Positions 43,586 to 52,175 of a DNA stretch of 64,000 nucleotides are shown here, in pieces. Made by a program: the position numbers and the translations under genes. The stretch's first letter is position 1. Each line of letters opens with the position of its first letter. The DNA lies in NCBI RefSeq assembly GCF_963675065.1, contig NZ_OY775906.1, forward strand, positions 2,520,001 to 2,584,000, written 5' to 3'. The stretch comes from an uncultured Draconibacterium sp. GTDB taxonomy: Bacteria > Bacteroidota > Bacteroidia > Bacteroidales > Prolixibacteraceae. The notes beneath the pieces are model-generated. The model worked only from the letters and a program-made list of their open reading frames with translations. It searched no databases and was not told where the DNA came from.

Positions 43586-45628
43586 TTATTCTCCAACCAC
43601 AACAACTTTTTTTCTACCAACAATGTAAATCCCGTCTTTTAGTCCTTTTGTCGCCTGGGTTCTTTTTACCTGCGAGCGTATTCTTGCACCGGTGATGGTA
43701 TAAACATCCACAAATTCGGGTTCTGAATCAACCGGGAAAAGATCATCTATTCCGGTAGGCTTTGCGTAATTTTCGTCGTTGGAGAGATATACATCATCGA
43801 TGATTAACGGGCAACCACCGGATGACCAAAAGCCAACATAATAAATATGTGAGGGATCCATTTTGGTGGTTGTTCCGTCCTTGTACATATCATTGAGTGA
43901 AACCACCACCTGATCTTCGTTACCAACATCATATATTCCGGGTGTTGTCCAGTAACTGTTTTCATCGTACAAACGGAATGAAAACCCACAGGCATTTGTA
44001 TTCCCCAACTTCGCCACCAGGTATTTATAGTTCGAGAGATCGACTCCACTACTGTAATACCAACCACCAAAACCATATTGGCCTGTTATGAGCGTTCCTG
44101 TTGTTTCGTCAAAGGTCCCGTCTTCCCAAATACCGGGATTAAACACCTCGTTAGTTAACGGGAAAGTGCTTGCACTAACCTGTACCGTTACCTGCATTTT
44201 ATTTCCGCCCGGTCCGGTGTAAGAGATAACGATATTCGCATCGCCGTCCTTAAGCGCATGAATTCGGCCCCTAAACGCCTGCACAATTTCGGGATTGTCG
44301 ATTGTGTATTCTGCCAGAGAGCTGATATTCTCCATGTGTCCATCGGCAAAAACAGCGTTAACTTTTAAACTGGTTGAACTGCTTGTCATCACTGATAAGT
44401 ACTCGCCATTCTCAACAATCAGATCAGTAAGCGTTAAATAATCAGTTGATGCCCCTTCAAGGTTGTACTCCTGTTTGTAGTCCTTAAACCATTGGTAAAT
44501 GGGCCACGGACAAGCTTCAGGATCGTTCAAAAACGTATATTCTTCGCCAGCTGCCGGAGCAATGCCAGTAAAATCGGCCAGCAAATCGGGGCCGGTAAAA
44601 AGCAACCAGCTTACATTACCACATTCATCGGTAATTTTTTTAAAGTTGGCACCAAAACCTTCACCGCCGGCAGTTCCGGTAATGTCTTTTCCCCACGACG
44701 ATTCGTATTTCTCCGGTGCCCAGTCCATTTCGGTTACCATTACCGGGGCAAAGTCGGCCACCGGCTGAACCTGCTCGTCCCATCCTCTTTGAAAAGGTTC
44801 GTATCCGTTTCCGCTGTTAAACCAGCCCGGGTAAACATGAACGGCATAACCAATATTTTCTCCTTCGATCGGATTAGTGGCATACCCCGAGTATTGCGAT
44901 TGCCATCCCAGTCCCGGTATCCAAAGTATGTTATCCGTACTGGCTCTAATGGTATCAACAATGGCCTGAAAATAGGTTTTCAGATTATCGAAATGCCCTT
45001 GCGTTCCTGACCCGTATGTTCCATCAGGACCAAGTATTTTAATAGGCTCGTTGGCCAACTCAAACATGATGTTCGGATTATTTTTCAATTTAGGATGTTG
45101 CGCTACAATATCCCACACTTTAAGCAGGTATTCCTGGTAAACACCACCAATCTCAATGCTATCAGGACATACGCCCGGAGGACGCATTACCACATACAGC
45201 CCCTTTGTAACTGCATACTCCGCCATGGGAACAAAAACCTCGTCGAGGTATTTTACAAAACGCGTTTCGCTAAAACACTCTTCACCTTCGTATCGTCCCG
45301 AACAACCGGGAGTATTGCTCCAGTAAGGATCCATGTGCAAACGAACAAAGTTCATTTCCCAACCGGCATCTAAAACTGCGTCAATAATTCCCTGATTGTA
45401 ATTTAAACATCCTGCCACATCGTAGTTATTCCATTGCGTATATCGCTCGTTAAAATAAGGCGAATAGGTTTGTGCAAATCCATGCAGATTTACAATATGC
45501 CCGGTAGAATCTTTTAAATAACGTCCTTCAACATGGAGTTTTGGCATAGGCATTCCCTCCCATGCCAACAAATTATTTATTGGCATACAAATCATCAACA
45601 CCACGCACCACACTATACTCTTCTTCAT
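43586..45628 (-). CDS. GH5 endo-acting glycosidase with Ig-like and C-terminal beta-sandwich domains
   Basis: A 680-residue exported GH5: signal peptide ending NNLLAW, (beta/alpha)8 domain to about residue 385 with acid/base Glu194 in FELANEPIK and nucleophile Glu300 in PVMVTEMDWAPE. Next is a Big_2-like domain (about 395-490, TSSSTSLKVNAVFADGHMENI), then a beta-sandwich (500-640) resembling cellulosic CBMs. The last 35 residues, VDVYTITGARIRSQ to GIYIVGRKKVVVVG, resemble the C-terminal tails of Bacteroidota secreted proteins and may be a degenerate T9SS-like signal. Subfamily is uncertain; an endo-xylanase acting on decorated chains is most consistent with context, a beta-glucanase is possible. 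It lies 59 bases downstream of the second GH43-CBM6 gene. Confidence 0.9.
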   Translation of the reverse strand: MKKSIVWCVVLMICMPINNLLAWEGMPMPKLHVEGRYLKDSTGHIVNLHGFAQTYSPYFNERYTQWNNYDVAGCLNYNQGIIDAVLDAGWEMNFVRLHMDPYWSNTPGCSGRYEGEECFSETRFVKYLDEVFVPMAEYAVTKGLYVVMRPPGVCPDSIEIGGVYQEYLLKVWDIVAQHPKLKNNPNIMFELANEPIKILGPDGTYGSGTQGHFDNLKTYFQAIVDTIRASTDNILWIPGLGWQSQYSGYATNPIEGENIGYAVHVYPGWFNSGNGYEPFQRGWDEQVQPVADFAPVMVTEMDWAPEKYESSWGKDITGTAGGEGFGANFKKITDECGNVSWLLFTGPDLLADFTGIAPAAGEEYTFLNDPEACPWPIYQWFKDYKQEYNLEGASTDYLTLTDLIVENGEYLSVMTSSSTSLKVNAVFADGHMENISSLAEYTIDNPEIVQAFRGRIHALKDGDANIVISYTGPGGNKMQVTVQVSASTFPLTNEVFNPGIWEDGTFDETTGTLITGQYGFGGWYYSSGVDLSNYKYLVAKLGNTNACGFSFRLYDENSYWTTPGIYDVGNEDQVVVSLNDMYKDGTTTKMDPSHIYYVGFWSSGGCPLIIDDVYLSNDENYAKPTGIDDLFPVDSEPEFVDVYTITGARIRSQVKRTQATKGLKDGIYIVGRKKVVVVGE

Positions 45629-45687
45629 CTAAATATCCTCTGTCTGTTTTTGCTTCGTTTTATCTTTTACAGGTCACTTTCCCTATA

Positions 45688-47058
45688 TTATTTGAATTGC
45701 CACCAATCAAAATTGAATAAGCCTTTGTCATCTCCTTTGAAAACCAGGTAAACATCGTGAATACCTTTGGCCTCCGTTATCTTGGTTGAGAGCGTTTTCC
45801 AGTTTTGTTCTCCTCCGGTACTACCAACTGAAAGTGTTCCTAATAATTCGCCGTCTTTTTCATCGATGCGGATTTCGATACTTCCTGATTTAGCAGTAGC
45901 AACGCTTGCTTCAAACTTTTTAGCGCCTTTACCAAAATCTACACTACGGATTTTTATGTAATCGTTGTTATCGATATTAGTGACATATACTCCAACCTTA
46001 TCGGCAGTTTTTGTCTTTAGCCCTTCCGAAAAGGCGATGGTTTCTGCTTCCACCCGTTGGTAAGGATTCAGGTTTGCCACGCTTGTGGTAACTGCCTGTT
46101 TTGTTGGCTCAATGAGCGGAATTGATCCATCAGGATTGTACTCAAACTGTTCCACACATGTTGATCGTTTAAAGCCTTCGCCACCCGACAATTCATGGCT
46201 GTGATAGAAAAAATAGGAATTCCCTTTAAAATCGATAATGCCGGAGTGATTGGTAAAAGCCAGGTGTGGTGCTCTTTCCATAACAAATCCTTTATAAGTC
46301 CATGGTCCCTCAGGCGATGTTGCAGTGGAGTAGGCAATGTACTCGGGAATTCCTGCAGCAGCGTAAACCATGTAGTACAAATTGTTGCGTTTGTAAAACC
46401 AGGGGCCTTCGGTATAAGAAGGACCGGGTTTACCATCGCGACCTTTGTGCGAACCAAACGCTTCAGTAGTCATTTCTGTTGAAACAACTCCATTCTGCCC
46501 TATACTCGTGTCGTATGAAATCATATCCTCGTTTAACTTCACGTACCACAACTTTGGGTTTCCCCAATATAAATACGCCTGACCATCATCGTCAACAAAA
46601 ACGGTAGGATCAATATCCTGCCAAATGTGATCTGTTTCGATCAAACGTTTTCCCAGCGGATCGGTAAAAGGACCGGTTGGTGAATCTGCCACCAATACCG
46701 AAATGCCTTCACCGTGTATGGGAACATACAGGTAAAACTTTCCGTTACGTTCGATGCACTGAGGTGCCCATGCCCCGTTTGATTTATCGAGCCATGCAAA
46801 ACTTTTCAACGAAGCCACTGCTCCATGATCAGTCCAGTTTACCATATCGGTTGACGAATAACACCGCCAGTCGTACATGGTAAAAAAGTTATCTACTGTT
46901 GAATCCTCATCGTGACTTGTATAAAGATATACCGTACCATCGTATACCATTGGCGCGGGGTCGGCAGTATAATAAGTTTGAATTATCGGGTTTTGTGCGT
47001 AGCCCACCGTTGAAAGTAGCAATCCGATGAATAAAATCAGGCTATTTTGAGTCTTCAT
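45688..47058 (-). CDS. GH43 arabinoxylan arabinofuranohydrolase with C-terminal CBM6 (second copy)
   Basis: A 456-residue exported paralogue of the 38997 protein. The signal peptide ends TVGYAQ. The GH43 domain has base Asp33 in YTADPAPMVYDG, Asp150 in WQDIDPTVFVDDDG and acid Glu217 in YTEGPWFYK. The CBM6 (about 325-456, YQRVEAETIAFSEGLKT to FNFDWWQFK) differs mainly in loops. An insertion before the general acid (TTEAFGSHKGRDGKPGPSY) is absent from the other copy and may change how the branch sugar is held. It lies 29 bases downstream of the GH10 gene and 59 upstream of GH5, forming a GH10-GH43-GH5 backbone-attack unit. Confidence 0.94.
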   Translation of the reverse strand: MKTQNSLILFIGLLLSTVGYAQNPIIQTYYTADPAPMVYDGTVYLYTSHDEDSTVDNFFTMYDWRCYSSTDMVNWTDHGAVASLKSFAWLDKSNGAWAPQCIERNGKFYLYVPIHGEGISVLVADSPTGPFTDPLGKRLIETDHIWQDIDPTVFVDDDGQAYLYWGNPKLWYVKLNEDMISYDTSIGQNGVVSTEMTTEAFGSHKGRDGKPGPSYTEGPWFYKRNNLYYMVYAAAGIPEYIAYSTATSPEGPWTYKGFVMERAPHLAFTNHSGIIDFKGNSYFFYHSHELSGGEGFKRSTCVEQFEYNPDGSIPLIEPTKQAVTTSVANLNPYQRVEAETIAFSEGLKTKTADKVGVYVTNIDNNDYIKIRSVDFGKGAKKFEASVATAKSGSIEIRIDEKDGELLGTLSVGSTGGEQNWKTLSTKITEAKGIHDVYLVFKGDDKGLFNFDWWQFK

Positions 47059-47087
47059 TTTAATTGAATTATAAAACTGTTAAAAAC

Positions 47088-49448
47088 TTAATTCACTATT
47101 ACTTTGCGGGTTAAAACATTATTTTCGTTATCGGTAATCCGCACCAGGTACAATCCTTTTGTAAAGCTGTTTATATTAATATTTACCAACGGCTCAGAGC
47201 TTACCGTTGTATGTACAAGCACTCCGATACTGTTGTAAAGCGCTACTTTGTACGGAGCTTCAGCATATTCGATATTTAACACTGTTGTTGCCGGGTTCGG
47301 GAATACTCTCAGTTCGTTATCAAAGTCCTTTTCCAGAACTATACCAACCTCGGTATCCTGATTACCAATTTTCTCCGGTCCGAATGCGTCGGCAGAACTT
47401 CCATCGGTGGCTTTCATACTTCCCGGAAAGTAAGCTACAGTGTGGTAGCTATCCTGGTCAACATTGCTGTCAAGCTGTAAAAGAATAGCCTTCTCATTAT
47501 ACGGATCAGCTTCCACATTATCGAGCCCGATCCCATTGGATGAGAAAAATTTAAACTGGCTTCGAACCAGTGAGCTGTTATCAATCGGCTTATCAAATTC
47601 GAGCTTAACCAAATTATCAGCCTCCCATGTCGCACTTAATAGTTGAGGTCCTTTTAATTTTGCGTTGGTTTCATATAAAGTGAAAACCGAATCTTCATTC
47701 TCTTTAAGACATGGTACCGTAAATACTTTCACGGTATCGCCAAAAGCCACTTCAATTTCGTAATCGCCATAGTAGGCGTTAAAATCAAGAGAGCTTGTGC
47801 TACTTATCTGTGAATAGAAATTGGTAGCCCACAACTTTTGAGTGTAATATAACAAGGTGTCGGCAGCTAATTTTGGCGTATAATCCCAATTGAAATATCC
47901 TGAACTCGGACGCCAGCCACTGTCATCATCAGAGTCTCTCAATACCCAACTTATCATTCCGTTAACCGATGGGTGAGAAAATGCGACTGTCAACACTTTA
48001 ATAAGATCTTCAGCCTGTTCTGCTTCGGTGAGATCACCGCCAAAGTCGTACTCTGTTAGCCTAATTGGCAAACCGGCTTCCGCAATAATATTTATATTTT
48101 TTACCAATTCATCAACGTTTGGCCGGCAACAATCCCAAAAATGCGCCTGCATGCCTACCCCGGTAATCGGCCCTCCATTTTCTTTAATTTTTAGAATTAA
48201 ATCGCGGTATTCCGCAGCCTGTCCCCAATTGTATTCTACATTGTAATCGTTTACATACAAGTCAGCATCAGGATCGGCAGAACGTGCCCATTTAAAACTG
48301 TTCCAGATAATTGAATCGCCATGTGTGTTTCGCATCCAATCGGCATGACCGGACAGAGGTTCATTAACTACATCGTATTCTGAGATCAGCCCCTTATAAC
48401 GTGAAACATCGCGAATAACTCTCATCTTACAGGTATCAATAAAAGCCTCGGTTGTCGGCAGGTTCCTTACCCAGTCGGGGGTTGAATGTGCATCATCGCC
48501 TCCCCAAAGTAAATTGTGGCCCCTAATTTTCCAGCCCACTTTTTGGGTCCACCGGAGTGCATTCTCAAAATTGGAATAATTCGGGGTGGTATGATTGGGC
48601 TGAACACCACTCCACTTGAACGAATTTCCGGTAACTCCATAATTAAAATACTTGTACATGGTTGCTTGCATCCACTGTTCGTTTGAAGCAACTGTATTTA
48701 CCTCAGGATCGAAAAATCCCTGCTCGCTTTGATAGGAATTCCCATCACCTGTGATTAATTCCGGACCTCCGCAATTGATTCGCGTTACCTGTGTCCCTCC
48801 AATTTCCTCCAGCTGAATTCCTTTGATTGATACATTATCAGTGACGGCGATCAATTCGATATTTATTTGGTTGTCGGTGGCCAGAATAGTGATAGCCGTA
48901 TCAACGGCTATGTTTTTCCCGCCGGCCTCGGTGTAAGCATCGTAATTCTCGAGAAATAACTGGTTTTCGACCTTCACATTAAAACCCCGCGAATTACCTG
49001 AATCGAAATATATCTCGGCAAATTTTAAGGTAAGCTTATAGTTCTTACCACTTTCAACCGGAATTGCATATGCCAGGTAATCGCTCCACCTTTCGCTTTG
49101 GTATATTTTAGCATCGGTATCGGCCTGAACTGGCGCAGTAGAACTGTATGAATTTCCCATGCTCGTTTCACCTTCATAAAAATCGAAGGCAATACCAAAG
49201 GGGAACTCGTGTTTTTTCAAATGCACCGAAACATCTCCTTCAAACGGGTTGCCGTCTTTGTCGATTATCCGGATACCAAAATTGCCTTTTCGCAGCGTAT
49301 CAATTCTTTCCTGAGCATCCTGGTACCAGGCAGCATATGACTGCGCCATACTTACCTTTCCAAAAACCAGTAGAGCAAGGCACAGCGAAATAATGTATAT
49401 AATTCGCCCCTTAAAATTGTTCTTCGTATTATTTCTATCGTATTTCAT
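47088..49448 (-). CDS. GH10 endo-xylanase with inserted permuted malectin-like module and T9SS sorting domain
   Basis: A 786-residue endo-beta-1,4-xylanase. After the signal peptide (ending KVSMAQ) the first GH10 strand (FPFGIAFDF, about 82-90) is interrupted by about 160 residues before the barrel resumes at MYKYFNYGVTGNSFKW. The insertion resembles malectin: IYQSERWSDYLAYAIPV, KLTLKFAEIYFDSGNSRGF, VSIKGIQLEEI. Its usual N-terminal strand, RINCGGPELITGDGNSYQ, comes last, as in a circular permutation. Acid/base is Glu363 in VVNEPLSGH and nucleophile Glu466 in RLTEYDFGG. Residues about 700-786 form a type A T9SS sorting domain (LRVFPNPATTVLNIEY to GLYLVRITD), implying outer-surface or extracellular location. 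It starts the GH10-GH43-GH5 unit. Confidence 0.95.
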   Translation of the reverse strand: MKYDRNNTKNNFKGRIIYIISLCLALLVFGKVSMAQSYAAWYQDAQERIDTLRKGNFGIRIIDKDGNPFEGDVSVHLKKHEFPFGIAFDFYEGETSMGNSYSSTAPVQADTDAKIYQSERWSDYLAYAIPVESGKNYKLTLKFAEIYFDSGNSRGFNVKVENQLFLENYDAYTEAGGKNIAVDTAITILATDNQINIELIAVTDNVSIKGIQLEEIGGTQVTRINCGGPELITGDGNSYQSEQGFFDPEVNTVASNEQWMQATMYKYFNYGVTGNSFKWSGVQPNHTTPNYSNFENALRWTQKVGWKIRGHNLLWGGDDAHSTPDWVRNLPTTEAFIDTCKMRVIRDVSRYKGLISEYDVVNEPLSGHADWMRNTHGDSIIWNSFKWARSADPDADLYVNDYNVEYNWGQAAEYRDLILKIKENGGPITGVGMQAHFWDCCRPNVDELVKNINIIAEAGLPIRLTEYDFGGDLTEAEQAEDLIKVLTVAFSHPSVNGMISWVLRDSDDDSGWRPSSGYFNWDYTPKLAADTLLYYTQKLWATNFYSQISSTSSLDFNAYYGDYEIEVAFGDTVKVFTVPCLKENEDSVFTLYETNAKLKGPQLLSATWEADNLVKLEFDKPIDNSSLVRSQFKFFSSNGIGLDNVEADPYNEKAILLQLDSNVDQDSYHTVAYFPGSMKATDGSSADAFGPEKIGNQDTEVGIVLEKDFDNELRVFPNPATTVLNIEYAEAPYKVALYNSIGVLVHTTVSSEPLVNININSFTKGLYLVRITDNENNVLTRKVIVN

Positions 49449-49552
49449 CTAACTCTATCCTCTGTTAATAATGGAAATCCCCAACTTCAGATGAACTCCA
49501 ATTCTGTCAACCGCCACATCATCTTCGTTTGAGCACCCTGCTCAAAACGGGA

Positions 49553-52162
49553 TTACTGAATTGTGACTGTTTGCTTTTTTAATTCGCTTGCATTTGAACT
49601 GTTGCCATACAGTACTTCGTACTGCCCCGGGGTTACGGTCATTTTTCGTTGCGCCCAATCGTAAAATTCGAAAGAAGATGGTGGTAAATCAATCACTGCA
49701 TCCTTCGATTTCCCTCTTTCTACTTCAAGGCGTTTAAAGCCTTTCAAGGTTTTAATGGGGCCTTCAATATCATCTACTTTACGCACGTATACCTGAACGA
49801 TTTCGGTTCCGTCGTAAGCTCCTTTATTGGCAACCGGAACTGTTATTTGAATAGCTTCATCGGCACTGATTGTTGAATTGCTAAGGGTAGCTTCACCAAT
49901 TTCAAAATCAGTATAACTCAGGCCATGACCAAAGGAAAACAAGGCATTTTCCATGTAGCGGTAAGTACGCCCTTTCATCGAGTAATCCTCAAAATCGTTC
50001 AACTGATCGGAACTTTTGTAGAAAGTAACTGGTAGTTTTCCCGAAGGATTGTAATCGCCAAATAGCACATCGGCAATTGCCTGCCCACCCGATTCGCCCG
50101 CATACCAGGCTTGTAAAATGGCATCGCAGGTTTCGGTTTCGGGCGTTAAAGCTATGGCAGAACCTGAACAGTTTACAAAAACCACTTTTTTGCCAGCTTC
50201 TTTTAAAGCCTTCAAACAGTTTCGTTGAACCGAAGGTAAATCGATATTGGTGCGGTCGCCACCTTTAAAACCGGGGTATGAAACCGGCATTTCTTCACCC
50301 TCCAGATTTCCGGAAAGACCACCAACAAACACCACAGTTTCTATATCCTTTAGTTTTTTTATGAGTTCGGTATAATCCACATCCACTTCTTTACCGAAGT
50401 TAAATTCGATATTGGCCTGCCAGTTATTTAATTGTGCATATCGGATTTCAATTTTGTATTTTTTCCCGGCCTCCACCTGGTAAGGAATTCGTGAAGAAAG
50501 TGTTCTCCAATTGTCGTACTGGCTAATTGTTTCGCCGTTTACCAACAATTCATAATGTCCGGTTGCGCCACCTTTAAAAACAATTTCTTCGCTCGATTTG
50601 GCAACAAATTCTGTTTCGTAAATGGCCGAAAATCCTTCAAGCTTCACACCCGAAGCAAATTCGTGCTGGCCGGCAGTGGTCTTTTTAATCGGATTTACAA
50701 TTTGGTCTGTTGTTACCACTTCTCCTTTACGGTCGGGGTTGTTCCAATATCTAGCCTTGATTCCCGGTTTGCCTTCAAAACTGCACTGAGCAAAATAACT
50801 TTCGGTTACTTTATCTTCCACCAAATCACAAGCCTTATCGTACACTATTTTTTGTTCCGGAACTTTAGTTTTTATGCCTTCCAGAATTGAAATGGTGCGA
50901 ACCGGTGTTCCGTTGTAATTACCCCACAACATGGGCTCGTCGTTGGCATTGGGGCCAATCACTGCAATTTTCTTTGTCTTCTTTGATAAAGGCAACACCT
51001 TATTTTTATTCTGAAGGAGTGTCATCGTTTGCCGGGCCATGTCGAGTGCCAGTTGGCGATGTTTTTCGTTGTTTAAAACCGATGGCGGAATTTGAGCATA
51101 GGGAACGATAGCATCGTCATCGAAATCGCCCAGATCAAAACGCCCGGTTAACAAACGCACCACACTTCTATCAATATCTTCTTCTTTAATCAGATTGCGT
51201 TCAACAGCTTCGGGAAGATTCATAAACGGATAATTCTCCCAAACACATTCCACATCCGTACCGGCCAAAACCGCTTTGGAGGCCGCATGTACTGCATCGG
51301 ACGAAACATTATGTGTTGTAAAAAAATCGGTAACAGCTCCGCAATCAGAAACGACCATGTACTCATATCCCCACTCGTCGCGCAAAATTCGCTGCAAAAG
51401 CCGGGTGTTGCCACAACAAGGTTCATCGTCGAGGCGCTGATAAGCACACATTACCTGGCGCACATCGGCATCCTGAACCAGGGCTTTAAATGCAGGTAAA
51501 TAGGTTTCGTATAATTCGCGCGGACTAATATCGTTCAGGTTGAGCTCGTGACGGCTCCACTCCGGGCCCGAGTGCACGGCAAAGTGTTTTGCACAAGCCA
51601 GCAACTTTCGGTATTTGGCATCCGCAGGCCCCTGCAATCCTTTTACTACTGAAACGCCCATTCGGGAAGTCAGGTAAGGATCTTCGCCATAGGTTTCCTG
51701 GCCACGCCCCCAACGCGGATCGCGAAAAATGTTCACGTTTGGAGTCCACACCGAAAGGCTCAGAAAACGTTTGTTTTCGTTTCCGGCATTGATCCACTCG
51801 TTGTATTTGGCGCGTCCTTCATCTGAAACCGCATCGTAAATTTCAAGCAGTAATTCGTCGTTAAACGAAGCCGCCATTCCAATGGGTTCCGGGAAAACGG
51901 TTACATTATCGTTGTTGGCATAACCGTGAAGCGCCTCGCTCCACCAGTTGAATTTTTTAATCCCAAGCCTCGGAATAGCATCCGACTGGTCGCACATAAG
52001 AATTGCTTTTTCTTCGAGCGTTAATCGCGAAACCAAATCTTTTGCACGTGCTTCCGAACTTAATTCGGGATTTTGACAGGGGTATTGTTGTGCCCATGCT
52101 GAAAGTACTCCCAGCGTTATGGCCACAACCAAAATCGTTTTTTTGATACTATTTGTAATCAT
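49553..52162 (-). CDS. GH3 beta-xylosidase/glucosidase with PA14-like insertion
   Basis: A GH3 of 869 residues. ATG at 52162 begins the signal sequence (MITNSIKKTILVVAI, ending SAWAQQ) and leaves 13 bases after the upstream stop; earlier in-frame starts at 52183 (ATG) and 52207 (TTG) overlap the GH97 gene. The barrel has VWTPNVNIFRDPRWGRGQE, ACAKHFAVHSGPE and nucleophile Asp273 in VVSDCGAVTD. A PA14-like domain (about 450-600, GHYELLVNGETISQYDNW) interrupts the second domain, and an FnIII-like domain ends the protein. This architecture is common for Bacteroidota beta-xylosidases and differs from the two giant GH3 proteins. Likely converts xylo-oligosaccharides to xylose in the periplasm. GH97 is immediately upstream, so the two are coupled. 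Confidence 0.93.
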   Translation of the reverse strand: MITNSIKKTILVVAITLGVLSAWAQQYPCQNPELSSEARAKDLVSRLTLEEKAILMCDQSDAIPRLGIKKFNWWSEALHGYANNDNVTVFPEPIGMAASFNDELLLEIYDAVSDEGRAKYNEWINAGNENKRFLSLSVWTPNVNIFRDPRWGRGQETYGEDPYLTSRMGVSVVKGLQGPADAKYRKLLACAKHFAVHSGPEWSRHELNLNDISPRELYETYLPAFKALVQDADVRQVMCAYQRLDDEPCCGNTRLLQRILRDEWGYEYMVVSDCGAVTDFFTTHNVSSDAVHAASKAVLAGTDVECVWENYPFMNLPEAVERNLIKEEDIDRSVVRLLTGRFDLGDFDDDAIVPYAQIPPSVLNNEKHRQLALDMARQTMTLLQNKNKVLPLSKKTKKIAVIGPNANDEPMLWGNYNGTPVRTISILEGIKTKVPEQKIVYDKACDLVEDKVTESYFAQCSFEGKPGIKARYWNNPDRKGEVVTTDQIVNPIKKTTAGQHEFASGVKLEGFSAIYETEFVAKSSEEIVFKGGATGHYELLVNGETISQYDNWRTLSSRIPYQVEAGKKYKIEIRYAQLNNWQANIEFNFGKEVDVDYTELIKKLKDIETVVFVGGLSGNLEGEEMPVSYPGFKGGDRTNIDLPSVQRNCLKALKEAGKKVVFVNCSGSAIALTPETETCDAILQAWYAGESGGQAIADVLFGDYNPSGKLPVTFYKSSDQLNDFEDYSMKGRTYRYMENALFSFGHGLSYTDFEIGEATLSNSTISADEAIQITVPVANKGAYDGTEIVQVYVRKVDDIEGPIKTLKGFKRLEVERGKSKDAVIDLPPSSFEFYDWAQRKMTVTPGQYEVLYGNSSNASELKKQTVTIQ

Positions 52163-52175
52163 TTTCTTTTGTAAA

